From Gammaproteobacteria bacterium UBA7310 (GTDB lineage Bacteria > Pseudomonadota > Gammaproteobacteria > Pseudomonadales > Ketobacteraceae), in the NCBI GenBank assembly GCA_002471665.1, contig DKQK01000069.1:174207-238206 (forward strand): a stretch of 64,000 bases of DNA. The letters run 5' to 3'. Position numbers and translations under genes: made by a program. Positions 9,701 through 21,700 of the stretch are shown here, in pieces. The notes beneath the pieces were generated by a model. The model did not search any database. It worked only from the letters and a program-made list of their open reading frames with translations, and had not been told where the DNA came from. Each line of letters begins with the position of its first letter. Position 1 is the first letter of the stretch.

Positions 9701-12700
9701 GGTGCAAGCGCCAATTGTTTGCCGATGGAGATGAGGCGCTGATCCTTGATGGACTTCTGGAATTGACGAGCGTACTCAAGCACATCGGTAAAACGCTGCT
9801 CTGCAGACAAGACCTGCTTGGAGAACACAAACGGAATTTCCTGGATATAGCATCCCATTGCCTCCTGATGACCCTTGATACGGCCTGCCATTGTTTCCTG
9901 AATGGAAAAATCACTATCGGAGCGGCAGTATTGCTGCACCAGATAACCGAACAGGCACTTAAAGTAAAGTGATGGGGTAATTCGGTGCTGACGGCAGAAA
10001 CGTTTTACCCCTGCCCAATGATCATCACTCAAATAGCCTTCACGGGTGACGAAATGATCAGGGCCGGGTACCGGTGACGGCACCGTGAAATCCAGCGGTT
10101 CAACCTGTGCCAGTTTGTTCTGCCAGAACGCCAGAACCGGGGCGGTATCCATCTTCTGCCGTTCGTCATCGACGTAATCAGAAAATGGTACCGTTGCGAT
10201 CCGGGGGGTCTCCCCCCTTTGCAATTGATTGTAGGCAGTGGTCCACTGTAACCAGAGTACGTTTAGTGACGCGCCATCCAGTATGGCGTGATGTACTGCG
10301 GTTATAACCACGTTATGATCAGGGGCCAGTTTAATCACGTAATAGCGGATCAATGGTTCGTGCTCGACCGCGTAGGGCTTGTAGATCAACCCGTTGATCA
10401 ACGACGCCAACGCCTGCTCTGATATAGGCTCGGCACTCTTGTCAATTACCTCAACAACAGGCTCGAGCTGCGACTGGATCACAAGATAGCCCATATCCAG
10501 GTTCGCCTTTTGCGCAGCAACAAACCTTGCCCTCAACATGGGTTGCGCCTGTACGATCTCACGCAAAGCCTGTTGCCACAGCCCAAGATCCAACGCGCGA
10601 TGAATATGTATATTCCAACCATGACTGCTTTGCAGGGACGACGGGTTCACCAGATTGTCCATGAACATGTCGTATTGCATTCGGGATAAGGGTTGAACAC
10701 TGTCCACCGACTCGGTATCCAGCCCCAACGCATCCACCAGTTCGCCCTCTGCAAGCACCTGAACCGCGGCAACAGGTCGGTCCAGGCTGTGAACCAATTG
10801 CCAGCAAACCCTTTCAAAGCCCACCAGCATGTTGGCAGCCGTTTCCTCATAAAAGAGATCGGTGTTGTATTCCAACGAAGCTGACAGCTGATTTCCATCC
10901 AAGGTCAGACTTAATGTCAGGTCAAACTTTGCCGATGCAGTCTGACTGCCCAGCACCTCCACTTGCATATCACCAAAAGCAGCCTGCTCGGCCAACTGCG
11001 ATGCGCTAAAGCCTGCGTTATCCAAAAGCTGGAAAGCCACCTGTGCCAGAGGCGAATACGATGGGTTGCGGGCAATACCCAGGTGTTCGACAATTTTGTC
11101 CACCGGCACATCGCCATTGGCAAAGCCTTCCAGTACAGTTTGTTTGGTATCTTCCAGGGCATCTGCCAGCAACGGGTTATCCGCAAACTGCGCCCTCAGC
11201 ACCAGGCTTTGAATAAAGAAACCGATAATGGGCTCCAGCTCCGGGCTGTGCCGCCCCAGGGTCGGCACACCCACCAAAATGTCATCCTTACCACTGAAGC
11301 GATGCAGGAAAATCTGCCATGCCAGTAGCGTAGCCATAAATGGGGTGACACCATGACGATCACACACTGCCCTCAATCCTTCAACCAGGGATTCCGGGAA
11401 CGTGGTATTTACTGTATCGCCATTACTGGTTTGAACCTTGGGCCTGGGTTTATCCAGAGGCAGATCAAGACAAGCCGGCACGTTTTTGAACTGATCCTGC
11501 CAATACCTGAGCTGGCTGGCCAGGGTCTGATCATTCAGCCACTCTCTCTGCCACCAGGCAAAGTCCGGATACTGAATTCGAAGTTCCGGTAATGGCGAAG
11601 GCTGTTCAGCTAAAAACGCCAGATAAAGCGTCATCAGTTCCCGGAACAGGATCACCTGCGATGCGCCATCCGAAATGATGTGATGCATACACAAGAGCAG
11701 GGTTTGCTGTGCCGGCTGTGATGCGGTTTTAACCACGGAGGCTCGCATTAAAGGGGCAACATCAAGACTGATTGGCAGCGTGCTGTTGTGCTCGATCAAT
11801 TGCTCCAGCTCAGCCTGTTGTTGTGCGGCATCCACCGCAGTCAGGTCCACACAGTGCAAGTTGAAGGTGACTGAGTCAGCAATCCGTTGTATGGGGGTAC
11901 CATCTGCATCCGCACCAAAGCTGGCACGCAAAGATTCATGGCGGCGACAAAGCTCGTAGAACGCCTTTTCCAGTACCCGAGTATTGAGGTCACCCTTGAT
12001 ACGCACCGCTACCGGCATATTATTAGCACGGGTACCGGGATTCATCTGTTCGTAAAACCACAGCCTCTGCTGGCCGAACGACAGCGGTACCTGCGCCTGC
12101 ACGGGACGTTTAACAATGGCCGGCCGCTCAACCTGATGGGCCGCTGTATCCATGTACTTGGTGAGCGCCCTTATGGTTGGATTCTCAAAGAGATCGCGAA
12201 CCGAAACCGTGCGCTGCAACTGCCGGGACATGCGACTGACCAACTGGGTCGCCAGCAAAGACTGTCCCCCCAGGGCGAAAAAGTTATCGGTCACCCCAAC
12301 AAGATCCACACCGAGCACTGAAGACCACAGCTTGGCCAGCGCCACCTCCGTTTCAGTGGATGGGGCAACAAAGTCATTCACTGCCAGCGCCTGTGGTTGC
12401 GGCAGCTGCTTTCGATCCACCTTACCGTTGGGCGTTAGCGGAAAACTTGCCAACTGCAGCCAGGATTCCGGCACCATGAAGGCGGGGACCTTTTTCTGAC
12501 ACTCAGGCTTCAACAAGCCCTCAAGATCGTCGATGCTGTCGTGGGTGACTACCCAGGCCACCAGCCGCTGCACCCCTTGCTCGTCCTTGACCACATCCAC
12601 GAGACTGTCTTTGACGCCCGTCACGTGATTTATAACTGACTGTATTTCTCCGGCCTCGATACGATAACCGCGCAGTTTGATCTGGTGATCCTTGCGGCCC

Positions 12701-15700
12701 AAATATTCTATATTGCCATCCGTACGATAGCGCACGCGATCCCCGGTGCGGTAAAGATTACCACTGTTGCTGTAGGGATTGGACACAAACACAGAATGGG
12801 TTTGCCGGGGGTCATTTATATAACCTGGCCCAACACCATCACCGGCAATACACAATTCGCCAACTGCACCCGTCGGCAGAAGTTCCAGCTCATCGCCCAG
12901 GATATACAGTTGCACATTATAATTGGGTCGACCGATGGGAAGCGCCGGAGCATGGTAATCCCGCTCAACATCCACTGCATACCAGGCGGCTATATCAGCG
13001 CATTCAGTAGGCCCGTAACTGTTGATCAATTGACAGTGGGATTGCTGCAACCAACCGGCGATTCGGGGAACGTTAATGGGTTCACCACCCAAAAACAGCA
13101 GCCGCAGGGTGCGCAGGTTATTCCATTCCGCCGGCTCATCCTGGAGGGCGTAGAACGCACTGGGGGCACAATTCAGCCAGGTAACTTGTTCCTTGTTGAT
13201 CAACTGATTTATCTTTTGACCATCAAACTCATTGAATTCGGGGATCACCAGGCTCGCCCCTCTGAGCAATGGAGCAAAAAGATTTTTCTGGGTAAGATCG
13301 AAACCGATTGCCGACAACAGCAATAAACGATCACTGGCCACCAGATTAAACTCATTGCTGTACCATTCCAGGAGATTGATTTCAGATCGGTGAAACGCAC
13401 CCGTGCCTTTGGGGTTTCCGGTGGAACCGGATGTAAAAATAATATAAAGCAGCTGTTCAGCATCAACTTCAACTGGTTTATACACCTCACTGCTGGATTC
13501 CAGGTGCTCCAACACCTGATCCAAAACCAGAGTTTCCGTTGTATCAGGCAATACTGCCTCGAGATGCGCTTGAGTGATAACCAACTTTGACTCAGAGTTC
13601 TGCAGAATGTATTGAATTCTGTGCTTGGGATAACTGGCATCCAGCGGAACATAACAGGCACCGGCTTTGATAATGCCAATCAAAATTGACATCAGGTGCA
13701 GGTTGCGATCAACACACAAAGCCACACGATCACCACATTGCACGCCTCTGTGCTGGAGTAACGCTGCAACACCGTTGGAGTATTGATCAAGCTCAGCGTA
13801 GGTTAACGCTGCCGCGCCGCACACCACTGCGGTGCGCTCCCCATTGGCGGCCAGGGAAGCCGTTAGCGCTTTGTCCAGGGTGAGCTGACGATCGTACTCC
13901 CGATCAGTCAAATTCCATTCCACCAGTTGCTGTTCACGCTCAACCGTGGAAAGATAGTTCAACGATTTAATGGGTTCGGCCGGACGCGCAACCAACTCGC
14001 CCAATAAGCCGACATAGTGGCCGGCAAGCCGCTCTACGGTTTGCTGGGAAAACAAATCAGTGTTGTATTGCAGGGAGGCACCCAACCCGCTGGCGTCATC
14101 CCACAACGTGAGAGTGAGCTCGTACTTGCTGGAATCCACACCCGGATCAAACGGTTCAAGCTGTACCTCACCCAGATTCTCTGCTCCACCCAACGCCGCC
14201 TGTTCCGTGGGCAGGTTTTGATAAGCGAGCATCACCTGGAACAACGGCGAGCGGCTCATATCCCGGGCCGGATCCACCTCTTCAACAATCTGCTCGAAGG
14301 GCATTTCCTGATGGGCGAGCCCATCCATCAATGTGGTTTTTACCTGCTCCAGTACGGATATAAAATCCTCGTTGGACGTGAGATCAGCCCGAATCGCTAG
14401 CGTATTAACAAAAAAGCCGACAATTTTTTCCAGCTCGGCGCTCTCCCTGCCAGCAACAGGTGTACCAATACAAAAATCATTCTGCCCCGAGTACTGGCGC
14501 AGCAGGACAAAGAATCCGCTGAGCAGGGTGGCAAACAGAGAGGTATTTCGTTCGATCGCCAGCTGATGCAAAGCCTCACGAACTTCCAGTGGTATTGAAA
14601 AGCGAATGGTATTTCCATTGTAGGTTTGCACTGCTGGCCGTTGATAGTCGGTGGGCAAATTCAATGGCTCTACACCCGCCAGCGATTGCTTCCAATACCC
14701 CAGCAATTCAGATTGGCGCTTGGCGTCCAGGCGTTTTCGCTGCCATGCAGCAAAATCCGCGTATTGAACGTGCAGACGATCAAAGTAAACATCATCGTGC
14801 AGATCGATTTGAATATAGGCGTTGGCCAGATCCTGAATCAGCAGATTCATCGACCAGCCATCAGTGACGATATGGTGAATCACCACCATAAAGACAAACT
14901 CGTCATCACCTAACTGAAACAGCCGGGTGCGGAACAGGGGGCCACCGGCCAGATCAAATGGTGTCATCAGCTCGATGGCCAGCAAGCGCCTTGTTTCCGC
15001 TAGCAATGCTTTCTCATCACTCGTATCAGCGCTGCGACGCACATCAACCAACGGTAAGGACCAGTCTTGTTCAGGCAATATGGATTGATACGGGCCTTCA
15101 TCGTCTTGCAGAAATACGGTGCGCAACCCCTCATGACGGTTAAACACCTTGATCAGTGCCCGTTCCAGATTCACGTGATTCAGTTTGCCTTTAATTCTAA
15201 GAATGGAAGGCACGCTGTAAGCCAGTGACCCAGGCTCAATTTTATCCAGCAGCCACAAACGCTGTTGGGCAAAAGACAGGGGGATGCGGGTATCACGGGC
15301 GATGGCCTCCAACGGCGCATCCATATCTGTCTTGTTCTGACGTAATAGTTTTGGCGCCAGAGCGGCAATAGTAGGCTCAGCCATGAGATCGCGAATGGCC
15401 AGACCAATACCCAACGTCTTGCGCACTCTGGAAGCCACCTGAGTCGCCAGCAGGGAGTGTCCCCCCAACTCAAAGAAGTTGTCATGCACGCCTACCTGGT
15501 CAAGGTGTAAAACCTCCGCCCAGATCTCAGCAAGGCTTACTTCCAGAGCATTCCGGGGCGCGACATAGGCAACTTTGCGCTCAGACCAGTCCGGTAAGGG
15601 CAGCGCCTTTCGATCAATCTTGCCATTGGCAGTGAGCTGGAATGATTCGATCACCACCCAGCTGTCAGGCAACATAAACTGGGGCAGATTGGATTGTGTA

Positions 15701-18700
15701 ATCTGTTTCAGCTCCAGCAAAAGAGCATCATCATTCTGACTGTGACGGCCACTGGCGACCCAGGCAACCAGCTGATCTAAACCCAATGGGTTCTTGATCA
15801 CATCCACCAGGGATTCCTTCACCTGTGGGTGACGATTGATGACAGACTGGATCTCACCGGCTTCCACACGATAGCCACGCAACTTGATCTGATGATCCCG
15901 GCGCCCCAAATAAACGATTGTACCGTCTTCCTGGTAACGTACTCTGTCACCGGTGCGATAGATCAGGGATCCCGGTTGATGCGGATTATCCAGAAAAGCC
16001 GCGGCCGTCATCTCAGGTTGATTCAGATACCCCGGCCCCACGCCGTCTCCACCAATACAGAGCTCACCTATCGCACCCCGGGGCAAAAGTTCCTGATGTT
16101 CACCCAACACGTACAGCTGGACGTTGTAGTTGGGGCGCCCGATGGGAACGGCTGACTTGTGCTGATCCACCACAGGATCAAGCAGATGCCAGGAAGCGAT
16201 GTCGGCACACTCCGTCGGGCCGTAGCTATTGACCAGCCGACACGGGCTTTGCTCCATCCAGGCGCCAAGGCGGCTCATATTGATCGGTTCACCACCCAGG
16301 AATACATAACGCAGGGACTTAAGGCGGGGCCAATCCTCTGCATTCTCCACCAGGGGATAGAACGCACTGGGTGCGCAATTGAGCCAGGTAACTTCCTCGC
16401 TTTCAATGGTGTCGATGATACGATTCGGATCGTACTCCTGGAACTCAGGGATTACCAATCTGGCACCGGTGGCCAGGGGGGCAAACAAGTTTTTCTGAGT
16501 AAGGTCGAAACCAATGGCACTTAACAACAACACACGATCACTGGCTGCCATGTGGAACTGACCGGTGTACCAGGCGAGCAAATTGGCTTCACTGCGATGA
16601 TATGCGCCGGTTCCCTTGGGCTTGCCGGTGGAGCCACTGGTGTAGATCACATAGATCAAGTCATCCTGTTGAAATGAAACACTGTTAAGCGGGCTGGTGT
16701 TCTCCATCCACTGCGGCAGATTCGACAAATCGAGGCAGATAATGGGGGTGCTCTCGGTGGCTTCTGGATCGCCCGCTGCAGTGGTTGGTAAATTCTGCTT
16801 GAGGTGAGGCAAGGTGATCAGCGTGCGAATACCGGACTGCTGACAAATGTATTGAATACGATCTGCGGGATAGCTTGCATCAATGGGCACATACACTGCA
16901 CCGGCCTTGAGTATTCCCAGTATGGCGGACATTAGATGCAGATTTCGGTCGAGTACAATGCCGACAAAATCCCCGTGTTCCACACCGCTTTCTATAAATG
17001 CGTTGGCGATGGCATCCGATGCCTTACCGAGTTCACGGTAATTCAGCGTCAACGGCCCTTGGGTGACCGCAATTTCCTCCGGGGTCTTTTCGATCTGGGC
17101 AGCCAGCAGATGTTCGATACGATCCGCCCGATAGTCATGCTGGGTCTGATTCCAGGCCACCAACTGTTGCTGAATCTGCTCCTCCGACAACACCTCAATT
17201 CGGTGCAGGGGTTGCTCCGGTTGTGCGAACGCCTGTTCACAAAATCGCAGGAAGTGCTCGACAAACTGTTGGGCGGTAGCTCGTTTAAACAGGTCGGTAT
17301 TATAGGTAAGCGCCCCCCCTAATCGGTCGCCTTCGGGCCACACCGTGATTGTCTGCTCAAACTTGGCCGATTCCAGTTCCAGCTCGTAGGGCTCCAGGGA
17401 CAGATCACCCAATTCCTGGGCTCCCACACCACCGTCACCCAGAGGGAGATTCTGATAGGCCAGCATCACCTGAAAAACAGGTGAGCGACTCATGTCCCGT
17501 ACCGGGTTCAATTCCTCTACGATCTGCTCAAATGGAACATCCTGGTGTTCGAAACAGTTCAGGCTGTTTTCCTTGATCTGTTCCAGCAAGCGGGTAAACG
17601 GCTGCCCGGGCTCAGGTGCCACCGGTACCGCCACGGTATTAACGAAGAAACCAACGATGTCCTCCAGCTCGGGGCGATCACGACCTGCAACAGGGGAGCC
17701 AATGGCAAAGGCATCCTGTCCGCTATAGCGTTGCAACAAGGCAGCATAAGATGCCATTAACACCATAAACGGTGTGGCCTGGAATCGCCCAGCCAGGTTA
17801 TTGAGGTTTCGGGTTGCTTCAACAGACAAACTAAATGAAATGCTGCCACCGTTGAACGTCTGACTGGCAGGACGGGGGTAATCCAGCGGCAGCTCAAGCG
17901 CAGGAATATCCTGCAGAGCCTCGCGCCAGAACTGAATCTTCACATCCATTGTTTGCTGAAGATAATCATGCTGCCAGGCAGCAAAGTCAGCGTACTGTAA
18001 TCCTGCCGGCACGGTGGGCACGCTTTGCCCTGACATTAGCTGCACATAGTTTGCCGCAAGCTGACGCACCAGTATTCCATTCGACCAGCCATCGGTGATG
18101 ATATGATGCAATACCACCACTAATAAGTACTCCTGTTCGGCGCGCTGTATCACCGCTGCGCGAAACAAAGGCCCCTCATCAAGAGAAAACGGCTGAACCA
18201 CCAACCCAGCGACCCGTTTACGGAGCCGGGTTTCATCCCATTCCGTGCCATCGATCCGTTCCAGATGCCATTCCCCTGAGGGAAGAAACGCCTGCCTGGG
18301 ACCCAAATCGTCCTCAACAAAAATTGCGCGCATGCCTTCGTGTTGATTCACCACGGCAGAAAACGCCTGCTCCACCAACGCTATGCTGAGTGAACCTTTT
18401 ACCGTTACGATACTGGGGACGTGATAGGCAGCGTTGCCGGGTTCAATCTGGTCCAATAACCACATACGTTGCTGCGCGGCCGAAAGAGGCAGCCGCGTAT
18501 CACGCGGCACACTGGAAAGTGCACCAAGGGCCTGGCTCTTCTGCGCCATGTAAACCCGTTCACAAAGCTCCGCCACGCTGGGGTACAGTATCAAATCGCG
18601 AATGGGCAACTCGATATCAAACTGTTTGCGTATACGCGATACGATCTGGTTTGCCAGCAATGAGTGGCCCCCCAGATCAAAAAAGCTGTCGAGCACCCCA

Positions 18701-21700
18701 ACCCGCTCCACCTTCAGCACCTGTTCCCAAATTGATGCAACAGCGGCCTCCACCTTATTGCGGGGCGCCACATAATCCACCACGGGGCTGCCGCTATCGG
18801 GATGGGGTAGCGCCTTGCGGTCAATTTTGCCATTGGGTGTCAGGGGCCAGGCATCCAACATGATCAGGTAGGCTGGAACCATATAGTCCGGCAGCTTTGC
18901 CCTAAGCTCCCCTTGCCAACCGCTGGGTGCGTCATTGACTGTACTCAGACCGTATCCCACCAGGGTGTCATCCTGCACCAGCACCACAGCATCCGATACA
19001 CCCGCCAAGCCTTTAATCGCGCTCTCCACTTCCCCCAGCTCAATGCGCAAGCCCCGCACCTTGACCTGAAAATCCTTACGGCCGATGTACTCAATGTTAC
19101 CGTCGGGACAGAATCGCCCCAAATCACCGGTACGATACACCATAGTGTCCAGCGCAGAGCTTTCTACAAAAACCTCGGCAGTCAGTTCGTCCTTGCCGAT
19201 ATAGCCAAGCCCGAGACCGGCGCCCGCAATGCAGATTTCACCCATGGCCCCCATAGGCACTGGCGCAAGCTCGTCATTCAAGATATACAACTGGGTATTA
19301 CAGATTGGTTTACCAATGGGAATCAGTTTGTTCTCGGCGGCCAGATTCGTTAACACATAGCAGGAAACCACGTCGGTACATTCTGTTGGCCCGTAACTGT
19401 TAACGACCTGGGCCCCGGTGGCCGGGTGTTGCAACCAGTGCTGCAACGCACTCAACCGGATAGGCTCGCCTCCCAAAAACACCCAACGCAACGTCGATAG
19501 CTGCTGTGCCCGTTGGGCATCGCATTCATCCACAATGGAATACAACGCACTGGGAGCACAGTTAATGTGAGTAACATGATGTGTGTGAATTTCACTGGCA
19601 ATGAGCGAGGCATCAAACTCGTCCATCTCGGGCACGACCACAGCACCGCCACACAATAACGGTGCAAACAGGTTTTTCTGAGTGAGGTCAAAACCAAAGG
19701 CACTGATAATCAGGGTTCGATCCTGGTCAGTAAACTCACACAGTTGGGTATACCAACGCTGCAAATTTACTTCACCACTGTGGGTAACCAACGCACCTTT
19801 GGGTTGGCCGGTGGAGCCGGAAGTGTAGATGGCATAGATGGGATCCTGGGGTGTCAATTCCAGCTTCGGCAACGGCTTGGTGGCAGAATCAATCCCCTCA
19901 TTCACCGAATCCAACGTGACCGTATCCAGCTTTATGATGGTTTCGGGAAACCTGTGAACGTTCTGCGCCAGGCAGGATTCGGTAATCAACAAACGCGCAC
20001 CGGAATCAGCCAATATATAATCGACGCGCTCTTGCGGATAAGATGCTTCAATTGGAATATAAACGGCACCCAACTGAATGATGGACAGAACCGAGATAAC
20101 CGACCAATGTGACCGCCCCAGGTACACACCGACTCTGTCCCCCTGCTGTACGCCACTCTCCAATAACGTATTGGCCAGAATGCGAGAGATTGATTCCAGC
20201 TCAGCGTAGGTAAACTGAGTAGTACCGTGGATTAGCGCCACATTGGCTGCATAATCCCGGAAAGACTGCTGCAGCCAAGGCACGATGCTGTGGTATTCGA
20301 GATCGGCGTGATTCTGGTTCCAAAGATTCAGAGTGCGCCGCTCATCGCCTAGGTCATAACGCAGTTTGCACAGTGGCAGCGATTCATTTGTCACCAGCTG
20401 TTGGGCGATAAACTCCATTCGCGGCAGAAAATCCAGTGGCACAAATACCGAACCATCAAACCACAACTCGAAATCAAGGGTGGTACCGTAATCCTTAACA
20501 AACACCTGCACGGTGTTATCCACATGAGAGGAGAAAGTATCCGGAAGCGAGGTTGAGCCATCGATGGTAACCGGTTCAAGAAAATTAAAATAATTATACT
20601 GGAAGCTGAGGGTACCTGCGGGAAACAGCTGGTTAAGCTGGGCCAGCGAAAGATAGGTATGATCTTTGATCTCACGTCGATAACGACGCTGCTGACCGTA
20701 GAAATCTGCCGCACAATGCTCCCCTGTCAACAGATCAATCGGGATGATATAGGGAACCTGCTGGTAGAATACACCGATGGCCCCCTTCTCATTGGCCGAG
20801 CGCCCGGACTGGATGTCCCAGAGCACGAAGTCACCTTCAGGCCGGCAATAACTTTTGATCATCAACGCTGCAATCAAACGATAGACAATACTGGGGTGGG
20901 TTTTCTGCTTACGGCAATAAGATTGAATATTCTGTAACAGTGTGGCTCCAACCGAATGCCGTAAAATCTGATACTCAGATTGCTGCGGCCACGCCGGAGG
21001 CATGGAGAAACCCAGCGGCAGAACATCTGCCGCCTTGCCGTGCCAGAATGCCACTGCGGAGGGCGCATCAACCTGCTGGTGGTGATCGGCAATATAGTGG
21101 GGAAACGCATCCGTGAAGTCGGGGCATTCGGTAGCCGCGAGCAAGGCTTCATAACATTGAATAATCTTGCGCAACATGGCCATCCCGGAGATACCATCCA
21201 GGATAATATGGTGACAGGACAACAGCAACCAGCTGTTATCACCACTGGTCAGCAATTGGAAACGAATCAGCTCCTCGGCAAAGATATCATGGGTTCGGTA
21301 GCACCATTTATCAAAATGGCGCTCAACAAACTGCTGGGCATCTGCACGCTCACCAATATCGATTTCTTCCAACTCAACTGAATAGCCGGTTCTGAATACC
21401 TGATACGCAGCATCTGCCCATGGCAAATCACAGCGCACAAAGCGGGCGCTTAGAGCCGCATGGGAACCAATAACGTGATTGATCGAGGTCTGCAGTAGCT
21501 TGTGATCTACCCGTTTATGGATGGCATAGTTAAATCCAACGGCGTACTGGCGGGTATCAGGTCGCAGCTCAATATCCTGGACGAACGCCATCTGGGTCGT
21601 GGTCAAACGGGCCAGTTGTTCGTTTTCCAACACGCCTAATTGCTGCGCCAGTTCCACCAGAGGATCCAAGGGCACATTGGCAATGCGCGCTTGCGGCTGG